Source: Chrysomallon squamiferum (lineage: Eukaryota; Mollusca; Gastropoda; Neomphalida; Peltospiridae). From it: a DNA stretch of 64,000 nucleotides. Location of the stretch: assembly GCA_012295275.1 (NCBI GenBank), contig CM022665.1, forward strand, positions 13,171,476-13,235,475, given 5' to 3'. The notes beneath the pieces are model-generated. The model ran no database searches. It had not been told where the DNA came from and saw nothing but the letters and a program-made list of their open reading frames with translations. A program made the translations under genes and the position numbers. Shown here piece by piece: positions 46,287 through 59,600 of the stretch. Each line of letters opens with the position of its first letter. The stretch's first letter is position 1.

Positions 46287-46835
46287 GAGTGATTCTTAAC
46301 CCTTTAAAAATGAGTGTAAGAAAGAGAAAGTTCATCGATGATTTTTTGAAGTGGGGATTCACTGACATAGTTATTGCAGGTGTGGAAAGACCAACTTCTC
46401 ATCCTTAAAAACAAGTACCGAAATAAATTAAATGTGGAAGACGACATGAGGTGTGCTATATCGACAACGGAGCCCAGGAGAGAATCGCTAGCTAAAAAAC
46501 TGCAATACCAGCCGTCTCATTAAGGTCAGTTCATAAACATACTTTACATAACGGTGGAAATTTGTGTGTTCGAATAATTTTGAATTGATTTGCAATTAAT
46601 TAATGTTTGTAGGAGCTTTGGAATTTTTTATGAATAAATTTGAAATTAATCATGCATTTACGGAATGTATAGTTACTTCACGAATAAATAATCTATAATT
46701 CAATAATGGCAATATATGGCAGTTTGTTGTACAAAAAAATGAATGTATATATATAAGATATTTTAAGGATTGGGGTCGCTTTCTGATTGTTTGTTCTAAA
46801 ATGGGTCGCTATATTTGAAAGGTTGGGAACCACTG
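46287..46835 (+). mobile_element. Internally deleted hAT element (ZBED-like transposase remnant)
   Basis: The right end is GGTTGGGAACCACTG, the reverse complement of the classical hAT terminus CAGTGGTTCCCAACC. The left end (GAGTGATTCTTAACC) is a mutated version. Inside are two remnants of a ZBED5/FAM200-like hAT transposase. One is an N-terminal start (46310-46408), MSVRKRKFIDDFLKWGFT. The other, in another frame (46398-46523), is the C-terminal LNVEDDMRCAIS...QYQPSH with stop. The BED finger, catalytic core and dimerisation region between them are gone. Only about 0.55 kb remains, so it cannot move by itself. No clear 8-bp target duplication was seen. Confidence 0.8.
46310..46523 (+). pseudogene. 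hAT (ZBED-like) transposase N- and C-terminal stubs joined by deletion
   Basis: The N-terminal stub is 32 codons and ends at TAA 46406-46408. The C-terminal stub reads in the next frame from 46398 to TAA 46521-46523. The two meet near 46395-46400, which marks the deletion joint. The residue patterns are those of domesticated and transposon-borne ZBED/FAM200 proteins, whose C-termini have ...RLNVEDDLR..LS...P.I..L...KQ...SH. Recognition is from memory of the family, not from a search. Confidence 0.75.
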
Positions 46836-47583
46836 GTTTACATAGACCACTGAACAGCGAAAAGCGGGGGCTGACTGTGCGTTATATTAATGATGTATAT
46901 TTTCTCGAGGCTTTATATTTACTTTCTGATTAATAATGTAACCAGATCATTTTTGTCTACAACTATTTTCGACTAACCAACAACCTGTTTTCCTCAGTAG
47001 GTTGAAAACGCCAAATGTCAAAATGACATTAAGTGTTGCACATCAAATGCACGGCAAGGTCGCCATGTAGGAAACTGAATTTACGAAATATTTCCACATC
47101 TGTTTGATGTCTCAGAGAAAAGAACCCAGGAATATCTATGGCTTGATAAGTAATGAGAAATATGAGCGTGACGAATGTTGCATCAAAAGGACATGGGTGA
47201 AAACCATTTCAAAATTGTCTAACGTCTCTAAACTGTAGAAATGAATGTTTGCTATTGGAGTGAAAGTGAAAGGCTGCGGAAGACTAGCAGTTATGATCCA
47301 GCTCGAAAACAATATAATAAGAAAAATATTGTTACATAATTGTGAGTGACGGACGTTAACGTGGCGGATGTTACATTTTGTCGGCTGACGTAACATGAAG
47401 TTCTCTGTCCGTATTAAGCAGTGTCCGTTTTACTGCTGTAATGATAAAATCATTTTAATGGACGATTAAAATAAAAGAAAAAGAAAAAGAAGAAAGAAAA
47501 GAAAAGTAGAAAATAAAAAGAAGAAAACAAACTAATAAAACAAAAATACCTATGTCCATTGCTAGTAACACGTGTTACTATGG

Positions 47584-47614
<31 letters not shown>

Positions 47615-48335
47615 TGAAGAAGAAGAAGAAGAAAACAAAAATACCTATGTCCTTTGCCATTAAAAAGTATTGATGTATTGTTTAAAATATTCAGTCAGTT
47701 ATAAACTGTAACAGAAGTCAGTTGTAACACAAGACACGTGTACAAAGACCTGTACTAAAAGGTCGGGTTTGATCTACGTAGTTAGTGTATGCGTGTCCAC
47801 TAGTCATTGTCCGACAAAAAATGCGGTCAGCTCATGCATGTACAGTTTTGTTATACTGACATTGGGCACAGGCTTAGCGTATTTAACAATGATTTATTTA
47901 CTTGGGCAATTTTTGTTTGTTTCATTTTATATTGGTTTATTTTATTATTGTTGTCATTGTCGTTGACGTCATCATTAATTTATTAAAATAAATTTCAGAA
48001 CAAAATTTTTAATTATTATTTCTTTCTTTTCTTTCTTTCTTTCTTACTTACTTCTTCTTCTTCAAATAAAAAAAAAAAAAAATAAAAAAATAAAAAAAAA
48101 AAAAATAATGTTGATATTTCGAAAATATATAAAGATATTTGCATTTTTTCATAACTCCTGCACGAAATATTTTAGGTACTACTGAAACGAATGTTAGGGA
48201 CTGCAAGACCTCTAACCCATTATGACTTAAAGATAATCTGCTGCCAGCAGCAAATATTATGACTGAGTACAAACAGAGATCTAGACATAATATACTATTA
48301 TATCATCAATTCCCTTGCGCAGGTGCATATATATT

Positions 48336-48340
<5 letters not shown>

Positions 48341-48383
<43 letters not shown>
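48341..48383. repeat. (CA)n microsatellite
   Basis: Uninterrupted CA run in intergenic DNA. Confidence 0.95.
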
Positions 48384-48385
<2 letters not shown>

Positions 48386-48938
48386 GTGAAAGGAAATAAA
48401 TATAGGCCTATATACGATTACAAAAAGATAAGTATTTTAATTTAACAGTCCTGTACAGAATTTTTGATTTTACTGGAAAGGTACTGATAGCTTTTACTGT
48501 TATAAAGCAATATTATAATTAAATATGACCTTATTCTGTATTTGTTTATTTTTAACATTACGGATATGTAACATCTATACTTTTTGAATCCCCTGCTCCT
48601 ACAGACACCAATAGACAGATAATATAAGCACAGAACTCGTATAATTATCCTTCGAACACAATGTCAGCCAAGTTGACATTGTGACAAATACCACACCACG
48701 TAATCATTGTAGAGAATATAACTTATGCAAGTTATGTATATTCTTTTTTCTTCCATTCACACTCAGCGTCATGGAATATCTTTTTATAAATAGATTCATT
48801 TATTTTGTGAAACATTTGAAGCTGTTATGTTGATATAATATTATTATCATGTTCATGAAACGTCTATTTAAAATAATCTTTCAAGTACAGACTGAAAAGG
48901 TAACTTGTTTTTACAACTCCACGCCACTTAACCCTATT

Positions 48939-49024
48939 TAGTTATGATTCTTGGGTGTTTTGTAAAACACAGTATTATAAAGAATTAATCATAAAAAGAG
49001 GTTTAAGAAAAAAAAATGAGGAAA

Positions 49025-49028
<4 letters not shown>
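48939..49028 (+). repeat. Microsatellite-linked dispersed repeat, copy 2
   Basis: Inverted copy of 31040-31118: tagttatgattcttgggtgt, then tttgtaaaacacagtattat and aaagaattaatcataaaaag, leading into (AG)n. A few substitutions and a short insertion (tgaggaaaaac) separate the copies. Similarity stops on the far side of the (AG)n. Confidence 0.85.

Positions 49029-49082
<54 letters not shown>
49029..49082. repeat. (AG)n microsatellite
   Basis: 54-bp uninterrupted AG run at the end of the dispersed repeat copy 2. Confidence 0.95.
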
Positions 49083-49087
<5 letters not shown>

Positions 49088-50285
49088 TTCGATTATAATA
49101 TATTTAGCTCACACTTGAATAAAGCCAATGTATTAACCTTATTGAACGGGTCAATACCTATATGTCATGTAAAATTATCGTAAACTTGTATATGATTGAC
49201 GAAACACGTGAATTTTTTTCTCTCTCTGAAGTTTTTCATTGTGCTTTCATTTGGAAGAAAACATTTACGGATACAAACGAGCATTAAAAACTCGAATATT
49301 GTGTATGTGAAAGCGATTACACGCTAGCTTTGAATACTTGGATATCATACAAGAAAACAGCGTTATGACAAGGTCAACAAGGTCACACTACTTTCTACAC
49401 GACCTCTCTGAGGATTTAAATCTCAGAATGCCAGAGATCTCCAATGCCGCTGCCTGGAAGAGTGTCGCATGTCACGCGCTCTCTAACAATATTGCCCAAA
49501 CTGCTACTTTTAACATGACGTATTATCAATAACAGTGTAGTTATGTTCCTTTGATGTCTGTTTAAAGTAGTATAAGTTCTAAATATAAAAACCTTTCTTC
49601 TTTCCACCCTGCCTATGGGGAGACGAATGGATATAATATTAGCTGACAAATGAAAGGGTTAAGATGGTTCTTTGATCAATGACCATTAACAGTTTGTTTA
49701 ATCATTAAAATGCAAGGACCTGGAATATACAAAACTGAGAGATTGTGAACAAGAAGATAGAGCAGAAAATAATCCAGGAGTGCTGATAATCCAGGTGTGA
49801 AACATTTTGAGAGACTGTTGAGGTGGCCAAGGAAGAACTGATAAGATAAAGTGGTATGGGATACTCTTCGCATTTTAATTTCAAATATTTTTAAATATGA
49901 ATAATAATATTTATGTGTTCATAACACTATATTATAATTATTTTAGTCTGAGTCGTGCTTATTTCTTAATAATTATGACAAAGTGCTTACTAACAGCATG
50001 TGATGAATGAGGAAAAGGTATGTCAGACTTATCTTTACCACCTGTGATCAGTTAATTCATCTGGTTTTGTGATTATTTATCTCTTAACTCAAACAAATAG
50101 GAAAGTAAGTGAAGATGTGCAAAAATAAGCTGTTTTTTGGTTTGTTTGTTTTACAGTCATCGTGAAAAGTTCCAGTAACTTGTCAGTATAAGAAGTGTAC
50201 ACATTTCATTATCATTGTTTAGGAATAATAAAATACTGAGTTAAATAAAATACTTTCATTTGATTAATTAATTAATTTATTTATT

Positions 50286-50319
<34 letters not shown>

Positions 50320-50841
50320 CTTTTTCTTAATATAATTACACATAATGTTGTTTAATTTTTAAAACAGGGTTTAAATTTACAATATCCGAAGAATCTACAA
50401 CGCCTAGGCAAATACAAATATTTTATTCTGATTTCCAAATTATTAAATAAAAATTAAAACATAACTTGAAATTAAAAAAAGCAATTAAAGTTTATTCATG
50501 TCAAATATAAGGCTGTTAAATCTATTTATATATTTTATTTTATTTTCTTATTTTGAGTTCGTTTTGTATTAGTCATTTCAGCGATTTATTCTTTACTTGT
50601 ACTCTCGTTATTTTATAGATCATTTATATGTAACATTCTGTTTTAATAATGATAAAAATAAATCTTATTAATCATCCTTTTGATGCATAAAAAGTGGACG
50701 AGTGTGGATGAATTGTATGTTATTTAATAATAATAATAATGACGGAAATTTTAAGAACGGCCATTGTTTGCGAATATTATTAATAATGAACGATAAGCAA
50801 ATGACAAAAAAGATTCGTTTAGTTTGTAGCAGTATTTTTGA

Positions 50842-50878
<37 letters not shown>

Positions 50879-51538
50879 TTTAACACCAACATGACGACAA
50901 CCACCACCAATTGCCCACCTGATACACTAAAACAGTTATACACTGAAATGTTAAACCCACTTAATTTTATTTATGAGGCCTGTTTGAAAAATATCAAATA
51001 CCACCAGAAAGATGACAATTTAAAATAGTTAAGTGACTTTCAAATCCTGTTTGCAATTTGAGAATCAACAACAATTGTATTAATTATTCTACAAGCGGCC
51101 ATTTTGGTAAAAATTCAATAGTTGAGGTAATACGACCGAAACCCGTGCACTTAAAGGAAATCCGACTTAATTCTGCAATGCAATGTTCAGGGATAAAAAT
51201 TGTAAACTATTAATAATTATAACCGAGGAGGTCGCTTTTTATGTAACTGTAAACACACAAAAGAACTGTAAGTTCTGTTAATACGTTAATTATTGTGATT
51301 TGTTCCACATGAACTGACTGATAAATTAACAATAAAACAAGGACGATAACGTATTTAGGTGTACCGCGTTTCCGCAAGAGCGAACTCGGGATATCAGGTT
51401 CTTGTTTTACGTCCGGTTAACATACTTCACCAATCTTTACTGATTGCGACGTTGTTGTGGTCATTTCACCCTCTCATGCTGTTTGTTAAATTTAAATATT
51501 AAACACATTCAAAACTGGATTCAAGAACGCACGTCAAA
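49083..51538. other. Intergenic region
   Basis: Includes a + strand ORF-like stretch at 49356-49531 with residues such as HYFLHDLSEDLNLRMPEIS that faintly suggest a retroelement C-terminus, but there is no motif to confirm it. A poly-T run (50289-50319) and an (AAT)n run (50839-50877) are also present. Nothing else supportable. Confidence 0.35.
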
Positions 51539-51559
51539 ATGGATGCAGTTCACAAACAG
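51539..51559 (+). other. Possible 5' exon end of the downstream + strand gene (short upstream ORF)
   Basis: ATGGATGCAGTTCACAAACAG runs straight into a donor-like GTATTTG. Spliced to the acceptor at 54536 it would read about 18 more codons and stop, out of frame with the main ATG at 54553. It would thus be 5' UTR with a short upstream ORF. The link over 3 kb is conjecture. Confidence 0.2.
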
Positions 51560-51782
51560 GTATTTGACATCGTTTTGAATTTTATTTGTAATTATTGCGC
51601 AAATTTTATGTTTTGATAAAAACAAACAGAAAAGACGCATGTGATAATTTTGATAATGTAGAATAAGCAAATATAGAAATTTTACTTAGTTATATCATTG
51701 TGAATGTTTTGCCTGTTTTTATCTGCTTAGTACTCTCTTTCACTTTCTGCATACATACATGCATACATACACAAATACATAC

Positions 51783-51794
<12 letters not shown>

Positions 51795-51850
<56 letters not shown>
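51795..51850. repeat. (AT)n microsatellite flanked by CATA/GTAT repeats
   Basis: Perfect AT run preceded by (CATA)n and followed by (GTAT)n, giving a long self-complementary tract from about 51751 to 51878. Confidence 0.95.
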
Positions 51851-51862
<12 letters not shown>

Positions 51863-51878
51863 TTATGTATGTATGTAA

Positions 51879-54535
51879 AAATATTCCATCAATAACAACG
51901 GACAAGCAAATAAAGAAATTTTATTCTGTTATGTAAATTGTAAAACCAATTTTATTACATAATTTATATATAACACAAGGCAGAGTTTACCCGTATCAAA
52001 TATTGTTTCACCATAACGTGTTAACAGACGTCAGATCTGCAGGGTATATCAAGTTCAGGATAATTATCGCTACGTTATCAAATATTAGTTTGCCCTTTAA
52101 ATACGACACCCGTTGTCTTGGTGACTGTTCTGGATGATATGTTTCTTGTGTAAAAATATTTAATTCTTTATTTATTTATTTACTTGTTTACTGAAATAAA
52201 TTTTTATTTTTAATGTTTTTATTTTTCTTCTTGACAAAACAATCTAGACTGGGCTATCTCCTGAAACACTTTTAATGTTAAAAGATACGCTAGAAAGTTA
52301 GCTGTGTTAACGATTCAGCGTCAGCGTATGAACCCTGTACCTGACAGTCTTCGGGACTTTGGCTTAACCAGCGATCTTGAAGGCTCTATTAATGTAGACT
52401 GAAATGTGAAGCCATTGAAGCAAATAGCCATTTAAATGAAATCATTTTCTAATTTACTATTCCAGATCAATATTAATGTTAAAATTTATTAACACGAAAA
52501 GAGGATAAGTGTGTTATTTCTGTAACAGCCAGTGCCCTGTAACTACTTCTAAAAATCCGTAATGTGTGTTTTGCGTCTTTGGTAAAGTGGAATAAAAACA
52601 TCTCTTGTTAATCAATAAAAGTAGTATGCTGATGGTTTTGCAGATGGCTTCCTTTCCAGTATTATTATCTAACAAAGATGCGTCTCTCATACAATGTAGC
52701 CATTCAAATTAAAACGTTTTGTTACAATAAAATGTAAGCTATTAAACAGTTTCATTATAAACGAGTCATTAACTGGTAAATTAAAAAGTTAAATACACAG
52801 AGACGGCAGTAGAAATATCAACAGAATTACACGTTCCTTGTGTCGTTCCGTGGTGTTAAAACTGATATCTGTGTGTTTAATCTTGAAGGGGTAGCGTATT
52901 ACACAGCTGGAATTGCTAGCTGAATGTACTGTCAAGTCAGATAATAACAAGTGGCTTATTTATGACAATTATTTTAACATATCTTTGTAAAACCCTTGTT
53001 CTTATTTCACTATGGTTTCGTGCTAACATATTCCCCGGGCCTTCCTCTATATACATGTGTGCGTGTCTGTGTTTGTGTGTACGTTACTGAAAAAGGAATG
53101 GATGTTTAACATTTTAATTTTAATTGTTATTAGCTGTCAAATTTGTAGTTTTTGTATAATGATCAGAATGGAACTTATTCTTATCTGTTAGTATCAAGGT
53201 AGATTTTACAACATAATATTTATATTTATCATCCCATAAATGCATATATGCATTTTTGTCTTCGTATGTGCGCACGTGTGCTTTTATGTATGTATGTGTG
53301 CATTCGTGCATGTATGTATGTATATATGAATTTGTGTGTATATATATATGTGTGTGTGTGTATATGTGTATGTATGGATAAGGAGTATATTATGTATCTA
53401 TTAATATACTTAAGCAAGTAATTATGTATGTATGTATGTATGTATGTATGTATGTATTTGTATGCATATATGTATCTGTATCTATGTATGTATATATATG
53501 AGTGTGTCTGTGTGCTGAAACTATTTACATCAACTTTTCATGTCCTTGAAGTATTAGTCATAAAAAGTTCGCTTTGATACTTTATACAAAGTTTGCAAAT
53601 ATTTAATGTATTCGTCGTTCAAGTACATTAATAGTAATTTAATTATACCAGCACTATTTCTAATATCGCCACACAAGTAACTATTCCAGTATTTACCTTT
53701 GTATACTAATAGGTGCCTAACATTAATGCCCAATTTACTTATTAATGATACTCAAAACATTTGAACAACATTCAGTAATAGCTTTCTTTATTTCACAATT
53801 TTTTCCCCGAAATCGATTTTTGCATGGCTCGTTGATTTTTTGCTGTAATAAAATATCGAGGTATTTCTGTTCGGAATAAACAGGTAGCTACAAAAATCAA
53901 TACCATTCTGTTCCAGAATTTCATTCTTAACCTTTACATAATGATAACGATCTTATTATTATCTAGACAAAAAAGGATTTAGAATTAAAAGAGGTTTGTA
54001 AAGTTTTTATCATTGATACTCTGTTGAATAATATTAACTATACTAAACGTACTTTTGATGTCTTGATTACATAATTATGCTGATGAAGTGAATATTTCAA
54101 ACAGCTTACACAGGCTATGTAGATATCAAATATGTGCAGGGTATACAATCCAAATCCGTTGAATTCTTGAAGTTAAGGAAACAAATTGTAGTCAATGAGA
54201 TAATTTTTACAACTAAACCGGAATGGCTGTTATATATTGTATTCGGGTTGATATTGGGGGTGGGAAAGAAAAAAACCCAGATTGGTATGTATTATTTATT
54301 CGTTAGATATACGATATGTGTATGCCTGCTAATCGCAGGGATGGCTCTTTATCTTTAAATATTAATATAATTTATACGATGTTAAAAAACCCTGTTTATA
54401 ACCATATATTGTAATAAAGAGTTGAAGGTATGCAGGTTATCCCATTTTACTACACATATGTGTTTATTTATTTACATGTCAGCCTTATTTATTTACTTAT
54501 TTGTTTATATTTTTATATTATATTATTTATTTCAG
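51879..54535. other. Probable 5' intron or intergenic region of the coiled-coil gene
   Basis: AT-rich with many TATG/TGTA-type imperfect repeats (53280-53510). No coding exon recognised. It ends in the acceptor tatttatttcag at 54535. Confidence 0.4.
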
Positions 54536-54552
54536 ACAGCTGAGTTTCAAAC

Positions 54553-56388
54553 ATGGCAAGTGGTAAAGCACCATACGATGAGTCTGTGAAGGGCGCGCAC
54601 AGACCAAGAGTAGAAATCAAACTGACTCGAACCCAAATACTCAGACAGAAACTCGCCTTGAAGTCAAAACCAATCAGTGCAATCAGTGATACCCGAATAA
54701 AAATGTCAGATTCGGACATGTCAAAACACGAAACGAAATCAAAATCGGAAACTCTTCTGACTTTGTCAGACGACGTTGCTGATGGAAAACAAACCGATGT
54801 AGTTCAGGCAGAAACGTCAGGTTTTCATAAACGGAAAACAACGAAATCCGTTTCCTCTATAAAAGATTCTTTGTCGCCTCGTATAAAAAGGAGAGAAATA
54901 GCTTCCGCTTCTCCAGCGCACAGTCCCCGACCTTCTACCAAAACAGTCCAGAAAATCCACGGCCACGACGACATCCACACGCCGACATCTGACAGCAGCG
55001 GCATGCGACAGGCTACCAAACACAGACCGCTTTCATCCATGTCTTCTCTTTCACATTCCACAGATTCTGTAGGAAGCGGCTCCGGCTCGAAATTACCTTC
55101 TGTTCTGTCACCTACTGAATTATTTGACAGACGTTTTCCTATCAAGCTGACTCCTAGGGGATCCCAGAGTCCGTCCAAGACGATCTGTATTCCGGCACAG
55201 ATCGTAACTGATCGGCTTTATACGCCAATAAATGCGAACGAGAAAAAGATTTTCTGAGACGAAAACACTGGCAACTGCCCAGTTCAAGCCAACGTTCTCG
55301 TAAATCGTCAGGTAAGAAAAAAGTCATTACCATCAAAGCGACAAGCAATGAAGACGTCAGCGTTCCGGATTCCTCTCATTCTGAAGACGTTCCGGATACT
55401 TCTCAAACTGAAGACGTTCCGGATTCATTCAGCGTGGAAGACATTCCGGATTCATTCAGCGTGGAAGACTTTGATTATGACTGGTTGAACAGATCCGCGC
55501 GATCTGATACGGACCTGACTGTGACGCCTCAGTCTTCTAAAGAAGAGACAAAACGAAAATACGGAAGGAGACTTTCCGATCCGGTAGGATTCAAGAACGA
55601 AACATCATTTTTAGAACAGGAAAATCATATCGATGAAGGCTTCGCCCGAAATGGAATTTTCTTTCTCAAGGAATATTTTTCGAAAGATATCGACTGGTTA
55701 ACAAAACAGATTAACTCATTTCTGTCGAAGATTAATCTGTCTCCTGTATATCCAGCGACAACCAACGGCGAAAGGTACGAAATCGAAACACGACCAACAT
55801 TTACTAAACCAAAGACTCAAGAAGATTCTTACGACGTATCATCAGCCTCGGAGGAAACAAAGATTGTATTAGATTCAGTAAATGATGTAGCCAGCGTCGT
55901 CCCTGCTGATGCCGTCTTTGGGAAAATCGTCATCGTTGATACCAAGGATGTCGAAGTGACGACTGACACGTTGGCTGAAATGGTTGACGCGTGGACAGAG
56001 ACATGGCAACACATGTGAGTATTTTTTATCAGTCTTACGTTTAACCGTGTTTTAAACAAATCATTTACCAGATACTTCCTTTGTGTGTTTTGATTTTACA
56101 AGTAGCTGAGAGTAATTTATAAACAGTTATGTGTTAATTGAGTATTTATAGAGTGTCTGAATGAGAGAAAGAAATAGAGAGAGCGTGTGTGTGTGTGTGT
56201 GTGTGTGTGTGACGGTCAGAGTGAGAGCTGTAAAAGAACAATTAAATATAATGTATTAAGTCTGTATATATTTTTGTGTGATTTCAAATACAGAGAAATA
56301 AATAAAACAGACACTCACGCTGACAAACATATAGACTGTTCGATCGATAGATACATACATATATACACACAGAGATAGATAGATACAA

Positions 56389-56453
<65 letters not shown>

Positions 56454-56630
56454 TACACATACATATGGATAGATAACTAGACAGATAGATAAATTAGAAT
56501 CGATCCCACAACCTTTTATTCAGTCAAATATATATATATTTTTTTTTTTTTTCCCCTAGGAAAAAATTAAGCTCACGGTAGCCAGCAGTAAAAAAAAAAA
56601 AAAAAAAAAAAATAAAAATAAATGAATGAA

Positions 56631-56694
<64 letters not shown>

Positions 56695-59600
56695 AAGAAA
56701 AAAAATTCTAATAATAAACGATCCCTTTGACTGACTGTCAAATTCAAACATTCCCCGTTTATACAGACCTTGGTGGTATCGCTTTTGTGACCATGAATAG
56801 CGTTTCTAACCTCTGTAGTGAGCTGAATTTCACACTATTGTCCACTGTCGAGCTTCATATATACAACCACTGGTGAATCACTTTGTGTGCCAGTTGTTAT
56901 ACTGAGCTCAAATGTTACGATATTTAACATAAATCTTGTTTAAAAAAATATAAATTTTTGACTCGCTGTTTGGAACATACAATCAATCTGTGATTATAAA
57001 AAAATATATATACAGTTCTTGCCACACAGACAGTATGTTATTTATTTATTTATTTATTTATTTTTTATTATTATTATTAACTAAAACAACAACAACAACA
57101 TAATTATATGCAGTGTATAAAAACATATTATTAAATACACAAAAGTCACATCCAATATATACATACATAACATAAACAATCACACCACACACATACATGC
57201 ATGCATACACACACGCATACATACATACATACACAAACATACATCTATACATCCATATATACTTACATACATACGTGTAAGCATTCACATACACTGTACG
57301 CACCGCATTATCAGTAATTAACTAAATTCTTTGTATTAAATACTGGTTAAGCTGCAGATTTCTCAAAACAGAATATGTTTCTATGGTAATTTTATTCAGT
57401 TAGAATTAGTACGTTAATACCGTACTAAATCGAAACACTTACTAGTTTCATTAGCAGACAAAACGAATAACTAACTAGCTAACCAAATAAATAAATAAAT
57501 AAATAAATAAATAGCAAAACAAATTACAAATATGAGTACTTTGTGAATAAACGGAAGCATTTTTTTATTTTTATTTTTTTATTTTTTATGTATGTATGAA
57601 CATCTGGTCATGTACATATATCCGTTTGTATGCGCATGTATATTTTGGATGTACATAATATACGCATTTTCTTTAATTGTGTATATCATGCATACAAATT
57701 TACTGCACACGACTTTATCGGTCCCATATATTATTTTGGACTGTATATCTATATAAATATCGCTAAGCTAGTATGCCACGGTGCAGTGTAAAAATTCGAA
57801 ATCTTATCTCGCTGATTTAGGGTAGCTCTTAAAAAAAGAAGTAGAACAAAAAAAAAAAGATTTAGAGTGTGGTTGTCGTTGCTTAATACCTCGCGAGGAG
57901 CATTTACAAATCAGTTAATCCACCTAGGATTAGAAAACAGGTGAGTTAATTACAGGTTTTTTTTATACTTTCCGGTATGCTTAAAGTATTGATTACCAAA
58001 ATAATAAGCTGTTACATGAACCCTTATTTTCAATGGTGCAGTTCGTGTTAAAGATATTCTCTCTAATGTCGTAAAGTGTCAAATGTTGTTCTTTGGTTCA
58101 ACATTTCACGGCAGCGTTCAAGCCGTTATATATAATTAACCTGCATGTTAATGTAAATATTTACGTATTAGGCTCTTAACTGCTAGTAAGAAAAAGAAAA
58201 AAAAAAAGAGAAAAGATTTTGCAAGCCCTTCCTTTACTTGAATTTGCGACGAACGTAATTAGTCTTATTTACTTTTTCTACATAAGCTCGTGTATATTTT
58301 AAGAGGTTTGTTGCTGGTGTGATTTTTGTGACTGTATACGTACTACTCTGTGTATGTACATTTGTTTAAGGGTGAGTAAGGATGCGTAAGAACATGTATG
58401 AATATGTATATTTGTGTGTTTCCGAGTGTCTGTGTTTGTGTGTGCGTGCGTGTGCGTATGTGTGTGCTACATGTATATATGTATTTAATAAAAAAGAACT
58501 GCCAGTTTCATTAGTTATATAATATTTTGCAACATTCCACGATCTATAGCTACGGTAAAATTTTCTTTTAAGCAGCTTTGGAGATTATATATGTATTTAA
58601 GAATGGTAGTTGTAATTAGTAATCTTTTGGAATAAAGTGCCAACAAAAGCGTTAAATAATTTAATTATAATAAAGATTCGGAAATTTAAAATTTAATTCT
58701 CTATACTAAGTCAGAAACAGCAGATATTTTTGGTTAAGTGAAACCAATAAAATTTATATATTAGTTTTCTTTCACCGGTTAACAGAAGTGCAGTCTTGCA
58801 TGTTCTTGACACTCAGAGTTAAGTAGAAATGAGAGAAACACATACTTTTGATAAACAAGCCAAGAAAGAATTAAATTGGTAATGCCACTGACGATCGATT
58901 TTTAAAACCATTATTATTACTGACAAATTCTGTACCACTGAACTTTATTTGCCATTCAACTGGTTATAAATATGTTATAATGTAGAGTAATACGTGATAT
59001 TTAAAAATGTGGAATATGAGAAAGATAGATACACGTTCCGTTAAATTATTTAAGAAAATGGGTTTAAAGTATATTTAACGCAGGTTAGTCGATTTCTGGT
59101 CATAATTATTTTGAAATCAGATTTTCAGGTAAGAAGTAATTTCTGATTTGGTTGGTATTTGTGTGTATGTGTGTGGGTTTATATCTATTTATATATGTAC
59201 ATGGATGTGCATGAAAATATGTATGCATATCTAATTGTGAACAGGTGAAATGTATGTATATGCGGAGTGTATAAGTTTACTAGGTTTAACCGATTCACAG
59301 TTAAGCTACTTACTGATGACATTACTCACATAGTCTGAAAATATTTTTACATTTCGTTCTATTAACAGTATAAACAGGTAGTAAACATTTTGCAATTTAA
59401 ATATTAAAATGCTTGTTATAGGTATTAGACACTGAGATTTTTATTAACGTCTGACAGTTCAAGTAAAAAAAAACAGTTTACCCTTGCCAATATGTAACCT
59501 TCTGAATGACCGATACCTTTATCAATACTGACGTCTGTTTCAGAATAATGTGTGACGTGGGCACTATGACGACTCGTCCCAAGACGAGCACCAAGACGAC

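Larger units (their letters stand above)
45720..48938. other. Intergenic region around the hAT remnant
   Basis: Besides the hAT remnant it contains thrice-repeated tttagccattt-like words (46130-46185), a sequence ending in ctggcaacactg (about 46219-46230) that resembles a single transposon terminus without a partner, poly-A (47588-47613), A-rich stretches (48068-48107) and a (CA)n run (48341-48383). No convincing coding exon. Confidence 0.4.
56015..59543 (+). other. 3.5 kb intron of the coiled-coil gene
   Basis: Donor GTGAGT at 56015 and acceptor gtctgtttcag at 59543, phase-matched. It contains GT (56187-56211), CA (56391-56447) and AAT (56637-56689) microsatellites, a poly-A run (56590-56611), and A/T-rich filler. 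No further exon was seen; both exon ends join in frame (CAC AT|A ATA ATG). Confidence 0.6.

Noticed and set aside
49338-49649. ORFs on both strands with retroelement-like wording (HYFLHDLSEDLNLRMPEIS).
   Set aside because: No reverse transcriptase or endonuclease motif, no long frame, no repeat ends; similarity is impressionistic.
55240-55257. Programmed -1 frameshift at GAAAAAG.
   Set aside because: Not a canonical X XXY YYZ heptamer in register and no obvious downstream pseudoknot; a simple indel is more likely.
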